NCBI GenBank assembly: GCA_012295275.1
Contig: CM022672.1
Location: 15,206,625 to 15,270,624, forward strand
Source: Chrysomallon squamiferum
Taxonomy: Eukaryota; Mollusca; Gastropoda; Neomphalida; Peltospiridae
Direction: 5' to 3'
Length of the DNA: 64,000 nucleotides
Below the pieces are notes generated by a model. It was not told the origin of the DNA and ran no database searches. It saw only the letters and a program-made list of their open reading frames with translations. The position numbers were made by a program, and so were the translations under genes. Shown piece after piece: positions 47,850-60,719 of the stretch; positions within the stretch are counted from its first letter, which is position 1, and each line of letters begins with the position of its first letter.

Positions 47850-50728
47850 AGTTAAAAAATCCACATTAGATCTGTGAACGAATTTGTCAGTCACACTTAA
47901 TGTTCTAAAGTCTGGCATATGGATTTGTCACATATCAAACAATAAAAACAAATCTCAGTGCAGTAAAAATAATAATAATATTAAGTTATCAGTAGGTACT
48001 CCGAAGCACCTGTGTTTTTGTTCTGCCATACTGTTTTTAACCTAGTTTTACTGACTTTTGAACACTTATTTTATTACAGTGGTACTTTTCTTTAACAGTT
48101 ACCATAAAATGTACGGATATTTATTTTTCATCCAGATTGTTTTTTTCAGTAGTTATGCCCCTTAGATCAGCAGACTGCTAAAATGGACAGTCATACCAAT
48201 TTGGATTTGTATTTTCTAAAATAAATGATTTTATTGTACAGCATTTTTATGTGATATTTTTAAAGATGGAATCACCCATGTCCTGCATTACACTGTCCTG
48301 CAGGAAAGTTGCTAAAACCATGTCGGCCAAACCAGTGTTGTGCAGCCTTGTGCATCATGTGTTATAGATTAATTTATGGTTATAAATTTTAGATTAACAT
48401 GTTTGCTAAATCTTTCTTAGTACATTTCCAATTGATCTAGTGGCTTTATTATTATTATTATTATTACTATTCAACAAAATCTCGAGAACATGGTAAAATA
48501 GATATGAACTTGGAGTTAACTAGGTTTCCATTTGATCAAATAAATATTCAAAGTCATTTGCCATAATGTTTTTTTTTTCATATTTTATTAAAATGTTTTT
48601 TGATTAATCACTGAACAAAATTATAACACTCATTATTTCTTATTACCTTCCAGTCCAAATAAGAAAAAATATATTCATTTCAAACACATTTTGAATGAAC
48701 AGTAATATGGTTATCAACATTGTTTATATTCATAAATATATGTAAAACTGAAAAATTATGAAGTAATCCTTGTCATTGACATTGTTGTGTAACTTAACTT
48801 CTTCACAGGAAATTTGTAGTCATTCATTGTAATCAAATTCTCCTTTTCATAATATATGGTTTTTTTAACAGCATTGTAAATAAACATAACATGCAAAAAC
48901 TACAAATCTTGTAAATTAAACAAATAAAATAAAACAAATGACAAATTAATTTATATCCTTTATTCAGATATTTATTGTTTCACACTACAAAAGCAGCACA
49001 CAGAATGTTTTGTGTTATCAGGATGACTATTATTATTATATTATATTTTTCTTCGTTCTTTTTTGAATTTGGGTAAAAATATAAAACATTTATTCAGTTA
49101 TTATACATAAAATAGTGAATAACAATAATCTTTTTCTACAACAAAACAGCTGCTACTATTAACACTGCTGCTATTATTAGAAGCAGTGTTTATCACAGTC
49201 AGTGATTACTATTATTGCTGCTATTACTAACTTCAATCTATCTGGTTGTTTATCAGGTGAAAGTCTTAAGAGGAGGACTGATATTTTGATTTATTAATTT
49301 TAAAAATAAAGAAAACTACACCAGAGATAATAAAAATATATGTCTTCAATCATCTAATTTAATCTGTTTTCTGGGTAAACAACTGAGGTGCCATTATTGA
49401 ATTCCAAGGAAACAGAATTTAAATAGTCAAACATGAAAATCAATGAGAAATTAGTATCATAAAAAAATAAAAAAATAAAATAAAAAAAATAAAAAAAAAA
49501 AAAAAATAAAATAAAATAAAAGCACAAAGGAAAGCCACTACTGATACTTTATGAAAATGAAATTAAAAATCAGGTTTGGTCACAGTTCTTAATGAATGTA
49601 TGGTTAGGTGACTGGAATTGCCAGTGGAATGACAACTACTGAGTTTTTTTTTGTTGTTTTCTTTGTAATTTTGTCAGTAACACATACTTAAAATCTTGTC
49701 AGTTTTATAAAGATAAGATAAACCTCTAAATTAATACTTATATTTCAAAATTAAAGTCACCTTTGATTGTATTTTAATGAATATTTAAAGGCAATATCAA
49801 AGGTCTTGTAGATGATGGTCTGTTCTTATTAAAGTGTTTACATTATCAGAGGATATATATACTTATTAAAATGTTTTTTGTTTTTATATTTACAAGTGGA
49901 ATATATAAAATACATAAAACTGAAAAATATTGTCTTATATAATAACAATATAATAAACAGTTATTATTTGTTATGGCATACATGAATTTAAAACAAAAAT
50001 AAAAATTGACTTTTAAAACGAAACTGTCAGTGTAAACAGTGAGTATATAAAATAAAATTTTAAAACAGTAAAAATGTGATATAAAAACTAACACATAAAA
50101 TAAACAAAGACCATCATACAAAGTAACAAATCCAAAAACGTATATGTATAAAACTGGAATACTGTTCTAAACCTATTAAAATAACAATAGCATTTAAATA
50201 AATCACCTGTCTTTTTACTCTCACAAACACAGTCACAGAAAAGTATATAAACTCTGATGACTAATGTAACATTTTACAAACAATTCTCAAGGAATAATTA
50301 TTTCTATATTTATCCCTATGTCATTTGCCAGGTATATAAGGTTGTTGAAAAAACTGGATGTCAAATATACTTTTCTACAGCTGGAATTGGGATGTTCAAA
50401 TCCAGAGTTAAAGAAAAAATACTAATAAGATTCGAGTGAAAAAGTTATGTGTATACTCACACTGTTTGACCAGGATGAAATATCTACCATTATTTTTCTT
50501 GAACAAATGGTCACATGTATATTGTTTATGTTTTTTCTCCATAATATATTAAAGCTTATAAAAACTGAAATAAATATTATGAACAGTTTCTAATATTATG
50601 GTTTTGCCTCATAAAAATCATTTAACAAACAGAGGTAGTGTTAGTTAACAGTTTTTCTTTTTTCTTCAGCTGTGAGTATGTGTGTGTTTATGGATGCATA
50701 TGTATGTCAGTATGTGTGGATGTTTGTT

Positions 50729-50761
<33 letters not shown>

Positions 50762-50864
50762 ATATGTGTGTTGTGTGTATATATTTTGTGTCTATGTATG
50801 TATGTGTGTATACTTGTTTCTGTGTGTATGTGTGTATACTTGTTTCTGTGTGTGTGTGTGTGTG

Positions 50865-51225
50865 TGTTTATCAAAGAAATTCAACAGGGCAACTTGATGA
50901 CACTCCCAGCATCTGTTGACCATCCATGATGAGATATTCCCCATGTATAACATTCCCAGTCCAAGAACACTGGACAGGAGTGACCCACCAGGTGGACAGA
51001 TGCCCCATCAGCAGCATCACCACCCAGACAATCCCTGTCACCGAAGGAGTGACCTCACAAGCCACCACCAGCCCTGAGTATGCCCACCCCACCCATGGAA
51101 CCCTGACATAAATGCATTTACCTGTTACCTGAAATCATTGTTGCATCCATTCAAGAGCAGTAAACCATTTCCACCAACCTGCCTGTTGGGGACAAATATC
51201 ATGTTTTTAGTAGTTTGTGCCAAAT
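50865..51225 (+). repeat. Left copy of an inverted pair of about 360-bp elements
   Basis: A segment much less AT-rich than its surroundings (contains 'aacattcccagtccaagaac' and 'cctgtcaccgaaggagtgac'). Its reverse complement recurs, diverged, at 52375-52735. Shared words include GTTTATCA near one end, AAGAACACTGG in the middle and CCTGTCTGTTGG-like sequence near the other. I recognise no transposon family. Confidence 0.7.
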
Positions 51226-51497
51226 GGGGATGTGCTGAATGTTAGTAGTATTAGTAAATTAAGTTAAATTAGTATGTTGAAAGAAATAATGATTGTAGTC
51301 CAGTAGCTAACGTTGGAGAGTCGATATTTGCTTTGCTGAGTATAACTGTTCTAGATTTCTATAAAGATAAATGAAATATTAAAAATGAATAATATAAATT
51401 TGTTTTAAAAAAAACTATTCTCCTAACAGATATCTTCTGTCACTGTATCATTATTTCTTTCACCATAGATTAGTATTAAAACAAGTGAAGAGGACAA

Positions 51498-51757
51498 GTC
51501 TCTGTGATGACCTGTCTGCTCTACAAGAACTGTGATTTCATCCCAGAACAGTTTCTGATCATTCACTGCTCCTGCTCAGACCATCACATAGTGGGAAAAT
51601 GTGTTATTAGTCAAAATTAATGGATATGAAAAACAACAACAAAAAAACATTTAAATCTCTGAAGGTCTGTCTGCCCTACAGGAACAATGACCACGTTCCA
51701 GTATTTGCTGGTCATTCATTTTTCCTGCCCAGACTGTCAAAGATGTAAAATGTTGTA
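51498..51757 (+). repeat. Tandem duplication of about 105 bp between the inverted elements
   Basis: 51498-51605 and 51650-51757 are similar: both carry 'gtctgtctgcyctacaagaac'-like sequence, then 'ctggtcattca' or 'ctgatcattca', then 'cctgctcagac' or 'cctgcccagac'. A trace of a third copy ('tgtttgctggtca') is near 51940. An (AAT)n microsatellite follows at 51762-51874. Confidence 0.65.
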
Positions 51758-51761
51758 ATAA

Positions 51762-51799
51762 TAATAATAATAATAATTTAATAACAACAACAACAAAAC

Positions 51800-51874
<75 letters not shown>
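51762..51874 (+). repeat. (AAT)n microsatellite
   Basis: ATA/AAT triplets, interrupted once near 51780-51798, then about 25 uninterrupted units to 51874. Confidence 0.9.
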
Positions 51875-51989
51875 TTAGTTAAATTTGTTTTGCTAATTTT
51901 TCAATTACTTCCAGTACACCTAATGATTAGTCAATTTCCTATTGTTTGCTGGTCACAAAGACAAGCAATCACAAGCAAACATTCATACA

Positions 51990-52385
51990 AATAAGAAATA
52001 TGCTCATATAATGCACACACATACAAATACTGGCATACATATTAGTAAACACATACATATTTCTGACACACATTTTAGATAAAATACAAACACACAGTAA
52101 TTACACACTGATGCATTTGATATACACACTGACACAGACGTTAGTATACACCTACACAAATACACTACTCTACATATTAGTATAAACACTAACAAATATT
52201 AGTATACACCCATAAACACTCTGCTACATATACGTACATGCACACTGACAAACACACACTGCAAAAATATTAGTCAACACATTCACCAACACATTAATAG
52301 ACACTCATCACTGACACACATATTAGACAACATATAACACTGACACACATATTAGTACGGATATACACACTGACTGACATATTAG
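51990..52385 (+). repeat. Degenerate CA-rich minisatellite
   Basis: Variants of 'acacactgacacacatatta' with 'gtatacac' recur about every 25-35 bases. The reading frames through it are artefacts. It adjoins the right 360-bp element. Confidence 0.6.
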
Positions 52386-52735
52386 TAACCATGACATCTA
52401 TCCACCAACAGACAGGATGGTGGAGGTGATCCCTACTCTGCAATGGGTACATCAGTGAAATCAGGGAACACAGCAGTCCTGCGTCAAGGTACCAGGAGTG
52501 AAATGGACAGCCACAGGACTGTATGATGACTTGTGGGGTGGGTCCTTCAGTGACAAGGACCTCTGGGTGGCGATACTGGTGATGTGACATCTGCTCACCT
52601 GATGGGACCTACCCACCCAGTGTTCTTGACCTGGGAATGTTGGTTGAAGTATTACATGGAGTATACCTGATCATGAATGCTCAAAGATGACTGAGAAAAT
52701 GTCATTAAATTACATTGTTGAGTTCCAGTGATAAA
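52375..52735 (-). repeat. Right, inverted copy of the 360-bp element
   Basis: On the minus strand it reads AACATTCCCAGGTCAAGAAC, CAGGTGAGCAGATG and GTCCTTGTCACTGAAGGACC, colinear with the left copy at about 50940-51060. The open frame on this strand (VLVTEGPTPQVIIQ) parallels a plus-strand frame of the left copy (IPVTEGVTSQATTS). The two copies could be the ends of a single element about 1.87 kb long or independent insertions. Confidence 0.7.
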
Positions 52736-52899
52736 CGGATGGAGTGATGTGGTGTATGAAATGTATGAAAAAAAAAGAAGAAAAAAAAAGAAAAAAAAAG
52801 AAGGAAAAAAGTGTTCTGTGAAAAGAAGAAAAAAACAAAATACAGTCATACCCCACTATGTCATTAACTGGTTCGTGTTTCTAGTCAATGACTGAAACA

Positions 52900-53560
52900 A
52901 CAAATGCAGGTATTGCTAGTGCTTTACCACTGCAACAACAACAGACATGTAGTCAGTGTCTGATAACAATACGAGCATGAATATCACTAGTGTTTTACCA
53001 CTACAACAACAACAGACATGTAGGCAATGTCTGACAACAATAAATATGGGTATCCCTAGTGTTTTACCATTACAACAACAACAGACATGTATTGTGTGTC
53101 TGACAACAATAAATATGGGTATCACTAGTGTTTTACCACTACAACAACAGACATGTAGTCAATGTCTGACAACAATAAATATGGGTATCACTAGTGTTTT
53201 ACCACTACAACAACAGCAGACATGTAGTCAGTGTCTGACAACAATAAATATGGGTATCCCTAGTGTTTTACCACTATAACAACAGACATGCAGTGATGTC
53301 TAACAACAATATGGATGTCACTAATGTTTTAGCACTACAACAACATCAGACATGTATTCAATGTCTGACAACTATAAATATAGGTATCCCTGGTGTTTTA
53401 GCACTACAACAACATCAGACATGTATTCAATGTCTGACAACTATAAATATAGGTATCCCTGGTGTTTTAGCACTACAACAACAGCAGACATGTAATCAGT
53501 GTCTGACAACTATAAATATGGGTATCGCTTATACTTTACCACTGTAACATGAACAGATAC
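52900..53560 (+). repeat. Minisatellite of about 63-66 bp, roughly ten units
   Basis: The unit is 'gggtatcactagtgttttac', then 'cactacaacaacag', 'cagacatgtagtcagtgtct' and 'gacaacaataaatat'. Period changes are mostly 3-base gains or losses of CAA, so frames stay open across several units (peptide SVLPLQQQQTCSQCLT). The last units (53320-53520) share private variants ('ggtgttttagcac', 'catcagacatgtattcaatg'), a sign of recent local amplification. Recognisable but strongly decayed units continue to about 53790 and again at 54205-54310. Confidence 0.88.
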
Positions 53561-54519
53561 ATTGGCAATGTTTGATAAAAGCATGGTTATTGCCAGTGTT
53601 TAATAACAGGTGACATGTGGTGAATCTCTGATAGCCATTAAAACAACTATTGCTAACACTTGTCATTGTGAAACAGTTGTCATATATCCAAAGCGTGATA
53701 ACAATTAAAATGGTTATCCATAATGCTTGCCATTATAACAACAGGTCACATGTGTCTAGTGTCTCACACGACCAATTTAAACCCAATGAAACCTTTACGA
53801 CCTAAAACATTCTTCTCTTTGCTTCATAAAGCCCCACATTCAAGCAGGCTTTCAACAGAACACTTTTCAAAATCACTTCTTAAATGAAAGTCAATTTCTG
53901 CTCCATTTATATTCACATGACCATATACTGCAATAAAATTTATATTACAATATAATTCATAATCAATCCAGTTTTTTTCTATGTGTTCTTATTTCATTCT
54001 CACTGTAAAGTGCTTTGAGCCTGCCCTCTGGAAGAAAAAGGCATTACTGTTGTTAATGCTGAAGAAAACAACTGCAAAATGCAGTTATGAATTTTCAACC
54101 ATTTCATTTTTGACCACATGAATGGTTTTGTGTAAATGAATAAAAGATGAATTTGACAAAGGCTGAAATGACAGAGCGGGGTATTACTGTAAGCTTGACT
54201 CTTTAAACTGGTTATGCATATTGCTTGCCACTACTAAAACAGGTGATATGTCCAAAGTTTGACAATAAATAAATTGGTTATTCTACTGTTCAACTCTACT
54301 AGAACAGGGTAACATGGTGGTTAAAAATGAATAAATATGAAGATATCTGAATATTTTACAAATCTAGCATACAAAAATGAAGATACCTTCATTTATTCTA
54401 GAGATCTGCCATATAAATATGAAATTTCTGAATGCTGTTAAATTTTAAATAAATATTTACTTATTTATTTATTCAAACTATGTTCTGGAAAAACAATAGG
54501 GACCCTTTACTGAAATCCC

Positions 54520-56960
54520 AGGACACAGAATTAAACATCACATAAATGGTAAACAGAGATGTCTGTACATTTTGAGAGGAAGAAATTAATAAAAAGTGAA
54601 AAATAGAAATATTTGCTTCACAAAAAGTAATTAAAATCAAATGAAATAAATTAATAGTAATAAAAATAATAATAGTGATGATACTGATAATCACAATAAT
54701 GAAGTTATCATCATTAATTTTGTATTTGTTTCAAAGTCTGTTAATTGAACTACTGACATTTCTTCGGTTTGTTTCCTCAGGATGAGAAGTGGAAAATGAA
54801 GAGGAGAATCTACACATGCACCTTCTGATTAAGAATGGTGTAGGAGAAGTACATCAGCTACACGGTAATGCCTGTACATTTTGTTAATGACAAATTAATA
54901 AAAAGTGAACAATAAAAATATTTGCTTTAGAAAAAGTAATTAAAATAAAATGAGATAAATAACAGTCATAAATATAATAAAAGTGAAGGTACTGAAAATC
55001 ACAATAACGAAGTTATCAAGAACAACGATGATATCAACATTATCATGATCAACGTGATCATCGAACAGAATAATAAGAATTATCATGATGATTATTGTAA
55101 TGATGATAACACAAGTAATGATGGAATTAATTTTGTATTTGTTTTAAAGTCTGTTAACTGAAATACTGACATTTCTGCGGTTTGTTTCCTCAGGATGAGA
55201 AGAGGAAAATGAAGAGGAGAATCTACACATGCACCTTCTGCTAAAGAATGGTGCAAAAACAGACATCACCTATGCTGTAAACAGAAATTCCCGTAGATTT
55301 TGTGAAGAAGAAATTAATAAAAAAGTTAAAAATAATGATATTTCCTTTACAAAAAAGCAATTAAAATAAAAGAATATAAAGTAATAGTAATAATAGTAAT
55401 AATTTTGACAATAATAATCAAAATAGTAATAGTGATAATACTGATGATGACAATAATGCAATTAACAAGAACAATAACAACGATGACATCAACATCTCAA
55501 GTTCATCATCGAAACGAACAATAAGAATTATCATCATAATGATGGTAATGAGGATAACACTAGTAATGATGGAATTAATTTTGTATTTCTTTAAAGTCTG
55601 TTAACTGAAATACTGACATTTCTACGGATTGTTTTCGCAGGACGAGAAGAGGAAAATGAAGAGGAGAATCTACACATGAACCTTCTGCTTAAGAATGGTG
55701 TAGGAGAAGGACATCAGCTACATGGTAAACAAAAATGTCTGTACATTTTGTGAGGGACAATTTAATAAAAAGTGAACAATAAAAATATTTGCTTTAGAAA
55801 AAGTATTTACAATAAAATAACATAAATAGTCATAAATATAATAATAGGGAAGATACTGATAATCACAATAATGAAGTTATCAAGAACAACGATGATATCA
55901 ATATCATCATGATCAACGTGATCATCAAAGAGAATAATAAGAATTATCATGATGATTATGGTAATGAGGATAACACTAGTAATGATGGAATTGATTTTGT
56001 ATTTGCTTTAAAGTCTGTTAACTGAAATACTGACATTTCTACGGGTTGTTTCCTCGGGATGAGAAGAGGAAAATGAAGAGGAGAATCTACACATGCACCT
56101 TCTGCTAAAGAATGGTGCAAAAACAGACATCACCTATGCTGTAAACAGAAATTCCCGTAGATTTTGTGAAGAAGAAATTAATAAAAAAGTTAAAAATAAT
56201 GATATTTCCTTTACAAAAAGCAATTAAAATAAAAGAATATAAAGTAATAGTAATAATAGTAATAATTTTGACAATAATAATCAAAATAGTAATAGTGATA
56301 ATACTGATGATGACAATAATGAAATTAACAAGAACAATAACAACGATGACATCAACATCTCAAGTTCATCATCGAAACGAACAATAAGAATTATCATCAT
56401 AATGATGGTAATGAGGATAACACTAGTAATGATGGAATTAATTTTGTATTTCTTTAAAGTCTGTTAACTGAAATACTGACATTTCTACGGATTGTTTTCG
56501 CAGGACGAGAAGAGGAAAATGAAGAGGAGAATCAACACATGAACCTTCTGCTTAAAAATGGTGTAGGAGAAGGACATCAGCTACACGGTAAACAAAATTG
56601 CCTGTACATTTTTGTAGAAGAAATTAACATAAATGGAAAAATATAAATATTTTGTTTTACAAAAAGTAATTAAAATAAAATGAAACAAATTAATAGTAAT
56701 AATATTAACAAAAAGAATATTAAAGGTGATAGTTGTGATAATGATAGCATTAATCTTAATTAAAAACATCATCATCATCATCAAAGAGAATGTAAGAACA
56801 ATGATATGATGATAACAATGACAGTGATACTACTAATGATGGAATTAATTTTGTATTTGTTTTCATGTTTGTTATATGAAATACTGACATTTTTAGATTT
56901 GTTTTCACAGGATGAGAAGAGGAAAATGAAGACAGGAATACACAGGTGAAGTCAGGAATG
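54520..56960 (+). repeat. Tandem array of six exon-like modules, period about 430 bp
   Basis: Six copies of one module start at about 54780, 55194, 55641, 56058, 56503 and 56911. Each has a pyrimidine tract and 'cctcag' or 'cgcag', then 'gaygagaagaggaaaatgaa' and about 60 further bases, then a GTAA donor-like step, then AT-rich spacer. The second to fifth form two dimers (period about 863 bp) far more alike than the monomers. In copies 3 and 5 (GACGAG start) a frame REEENEEENLHMNLLLKN runs to the donor; in the others that frame opens with TGA. LLLKNGA recalls ankyrin repeats but the match is too short to name. The modules may be duplicated exons of an unidentified gene. Confidence 0.75.
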
Positions 56961-58045
56961 GGTTTTTAATTTTTGGGGTTTTGCCGGCATTTGGGTGGGC
57001 GTGTTTGCATTTTAACGTAGGCATCAGACTCTTAATACTGATGCCTACATATGCATGTTCTGCTTTATAAATCAATAAAAAGTGAAAAATATAAATATTA
57101 GTTTTAGAGAAAGTAATTAAAATGAAATGAAAAAAAAGTAATAGAAATAATAGTAATAATTTTCACAATAATAATGAAAATACTAATAGTGATAATACTG
57201 ATGAAAACAATAATTAATTTAACAAGAACAATAACAACGATGAAAATGTACAGGCATTTCTCTTTACATTTCAGGTACTGTCTTTCTCCTGCAGCATTCT
57301 TTCACCTTCTTCACCTATGGGACCTACGGATTATAAAGCAGAACATGCATGTGTAGGCATCAGTATTAAGAGTCTGATGCCTACGTTCAAATACAAACAC
57401 GCCCATCCAAATGCCGGCAAAACCCCAAAAATGAAGAACCTATTCCTGACTTCCCCTCTGTATTCATGTCTTCATTTTCCTCTTCTGATCCTGTGGATAC
57501 AAATCTAAAAATGTCAGTATTTCATATAACAAACATGAAAACAAATACAAAATTAATTCCATCATTAGTAGTATCACTGTCATTGTTATCATCATATCAT
57601 TGTTCTTACATTCTCTTTGATGATGATGATGATGTTTTTAATTAAGATTAATGCTATCATTATCACAACTATCACCTTTAATATTCTTTTTGTTAATATT
57701 ATTACTATTAATTTGTTTCATTTTATTTTAATTACTTTTTGTAAAACAAAATATTTATATTTTTCCATTTATGTTAATTTCTTCTACAAAAATGTACAGG
57801 CAATTTTGTTTACCGTGTAGCTGATGTCCTTCTCCTACACCATTCTTAATCAGAAGGTTCATGTATAGATTCTCCTCTTCATTTTCCTCTTCTCATCCTG
57901 CGAAAACAATCCGTAGAAATGTCAGTATTTCAGTTAACAGACTTTAAAACAAATACAAAATTAATTCCATCATAACTAGTGTGATCCTTATTACCATCAT
58001 CATGATCATAATTCTTATTGTTCGTTTCAATGATGAACTTGAAAC
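56360..58045. repeat. Long inverted repeat: about 715-bp arms, 254-bp loop
   Basis: Left arm about 56360-57073, right arm about 57328-58045, symmetric about 57200.5. Positions 56581-56784 and 57617-57820 have identical translated complement over 67 codons, so that part is essentially perfect; differences increase towards the outer ends. The innermost part contains a nested small hairpin, 'gtaggcatcagactcttaat' followed by 'actgatgcctac'. The arms include the last two modules of the tandem array. Confidence 0.9.
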
Positions 58046-58051
58046 TGTATA

Positions 58052-58204
58052 GGAGAATATCTGGCCAGAATGGAGCTGTTCTTGTTCACTGCCGCGATGA
58101 TTCAGAAATTTGAGTTCCTCAAACCTGAAGGGTGTCCACTGACGACCATCGACCCTGTCTTTGGGATCACCCACGCCCCAAGACCGTTCAAAGTTAGAGC
58201 TGTT
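58052..58204 (-). other. Unidentified exon-like open segment beside the inverted repeat
   Basis: On the minus strand an acceptor (TTTATTTCCTCAG) precedes an open frame NSSNFERSWGVGDPKDRVDG, RQWTPFRFEELKFLNHRGSE and EQLHSGQIFSYTV. Codon use and composition (acidic, basic and aromatic residues mixed) look protein-like, unlike the repeat peptides around it. It ends where the right arm of the inverted repeat begins, with no good donor, so it seems truncated or rearranged. I do not recognise the family. It may be the surviving exon of the gene whose 3' exons were multiplied in the array. Confidence 0.45.
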
Positions 58205-58770
58205 CTGAGGAAATAAATCTATGGTTTGAAAATATTATATACTGAAAATAATGTTAAACAAACTGTGCATGTATGTACTTACCTATGAATGTATGTGTTT
58301 ATATATATATATATATATATGTATATACAAGCTCACATACACGTGTGCATGATACAGGAAGTCAGACTAACACAGATACACTTAGATATATATACACAAG
58401 TATATATAAGAAAAGCTGTTGGAGGGTTTGTACAGAAAGCGCACTGTTCGAATGTTAGAACTGAGTGAATAGAAATTTTGGAGTTACATTATAATTCCTG
58501 CTTGATTGATTAGTTTATCAAAGGTTCGCATGAAATGTGTTTCTTGCTATCTACTCTAGTACAGCGTGTACAAAATTCTGCGCGTGTAAACCTAGTTTTC
58601 TCTTAGTGATCAATGGTTTTATCTTCTTTATAATAAAACTCATTTTTCGTTGTAGTTATATCATAAACAATAAAATCGCCTGTATGCTTAATCCTGAATC
58701 TGTGGGTTATTTTATGTTGGATTCATTTTGTTTTACAAATATTTTAATTGTCTTTAATTTTATTATTTTT

Positions 58771-58872
<102 letters not shown>

Positions 58873-59978
58873 GAGTTTAAAGGTAAATAATTCAGTGTAG
58901 GGAAAAACGAAATTAGATGCTATTTTAAATGAACATAATTTAAGAGTCATCCTTCTGGTTAAAAAAAGATAAAAGGAGGACTATTGCAGGTGTTACTGCT
59001 GCTACTTCTGTTACTAATACTACTACTCCTGTAGATGTGCTGCTACAACACCTTTTCAAATGACTCTCTTTCTCTCACTCTATCCTCTCTTATTCATTCT
59101 TTGTTCTCTCTTATTATATATATATATATATATATATATGAATGTAAGTATCTGTATATAATAACCTTGCTAAGTAAAAAATGAATGAATAAAAGAAACC
59201 ACACAACGAGTTACAGATCCTACTTGTGTTGTTCTCTGGGTCACCGAGTTCTGCAAGCTACCTCATCACATCAAGAAGTGGACCATTAAAGTGTAAATAA
59301 TTTGTTGCGTCCCCGAAAACTCTTCGTTTCCGACTGAGAACAACAACAACAACAACAACAATAAATAAATAAATAAATAAATAATAAAAAGTATTTTAAA
59401 AAATGTTGACTTCCTTAATAATGCTATCGCTTTCGTCATAAGGTTTTTGATACGTATTTCTGCCAATCAGAAGCACAGACCTGTTTATTCGAATATAAGG
59501 GACAATTAATTACAGCTGCATGAATAGATAAAACAGCAACAAATAGGAAATTACAATTTTTAATAGCCTAACATTAGGACAGCACTACTTGACTACTCGG
59601 GATCCGGTTCAGAAATAAATAGTCTTTGACTGACGTCTGTCACGGACAAATAATGTTAAACATGTACGTGCACGCCTGCAAGCACGTATACTTTGTATAT
59701 TGTAAATAAAACTTGAAATTTTTTTTTTTTTAAATTGGAAAACCTAATAAAGAAAAAGAAGTTCTTTTATTCAGCAATGAATTTTCGGTGACTCTAATGA
59801 ATTTTTGGGAACTAATTTGGAAACAGTTTAGTGGTAAACTCGTTTTTTGTTTTTTTTGTTTAATTTTTTTTTATTTATTTGTTTATTTATCTATCTATTT
59901 ATTTATTTAAATACATAAAAACAATAATAAAATGGTATCAGTGGACATTTTGTATTAATATTTTAGTACTTATAAAAA

Positions 59979-59981
<3 letters not shown>

Positions 59982-60068
<87 letters not shown>
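59982..60068 (+). repeat. (AG)n microsatellite
   Basis: About 43 uninterrupted AG units, in inverted orientation to the (CT)n tracts at 58777 and 61031. Confidence 0.95.
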
Positions 60069-60069
<1 letters not shown>

Positions 60070-60291
60070 CCAGGGTTAATTCATGGAACAAATAAAAAGA
60101 ATAAATTAAAAAATGATCAATATTCTTATTAAATTTCTCTTAATTTACATATTTATTATATTATTTACATGTCAGTGATTATAATCAGTATATCCAGAAT
60201 CAAAATAACCTTCCAGAACTTGTTTTAACTATTGTCAATAGTTATTTATTTAACCCGTAGTTTAATTCAAGTTTATCAAGTGAATTAATGA

Positions 60292-60327
<36 letters not shown>

Positions 60328-60657
60328 TTAAAATAATGGTATATGAATAATAAAAAAAAAATAAATAAATAAAGCCATAGTATTAAACAAAATTAATTTA
60401 ATAAAAGAAAAAGAAACACAGCAGTGGTGTTAAATAAAACTAATAACGGACAGTCTGAGAGACATATTTGTTAGATCAAAATTATTCAGCTTAAAATGTA
60501 CTGAAGTGATATTAAAGAACTGCACCTTGTTTTCCGAAACGCTTTTTTTTTTTTTTTTCGACCTTGAACGAACAGGATGCGATTTAAAAAAATTAAAACA
60601 AAATTAATTATTTTTTTTTTTTTAAAAACATAACGATAACGCCCAATAAACGAAATG

Positions 60658-60666
60658 TATAAAAAG
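60658..60666 (+). promoter_or_regulatory. TATA box of the dermatopontin gene
   Basis: TATAAAAAG lies 62 bases before the start codon, with CCAAT-like 'gcccaataaa' just upstream (60641). Transcription would start near 60688 ('ggtcaca'), giving a leader of about 30 bases. That fits a compact, tissue-specific, TATA-driven promoter. Confidence 0.6.
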
Positions 60667-60719
60667 TGGTTCCATCGACAAGACTGGTCACAAGGTGAAG
60701 CTCTTACCGTGACGATGAA

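Noticed and set aside
52956-53547. Gln/Cys repeat protein across the minisatellite, or a CRISPR-like array
   Set aside because: Units are contiguous without unique spacers, the host is eukaryotic, and the frames have no start, promoter or splice context. Kept as a minisatellite only.
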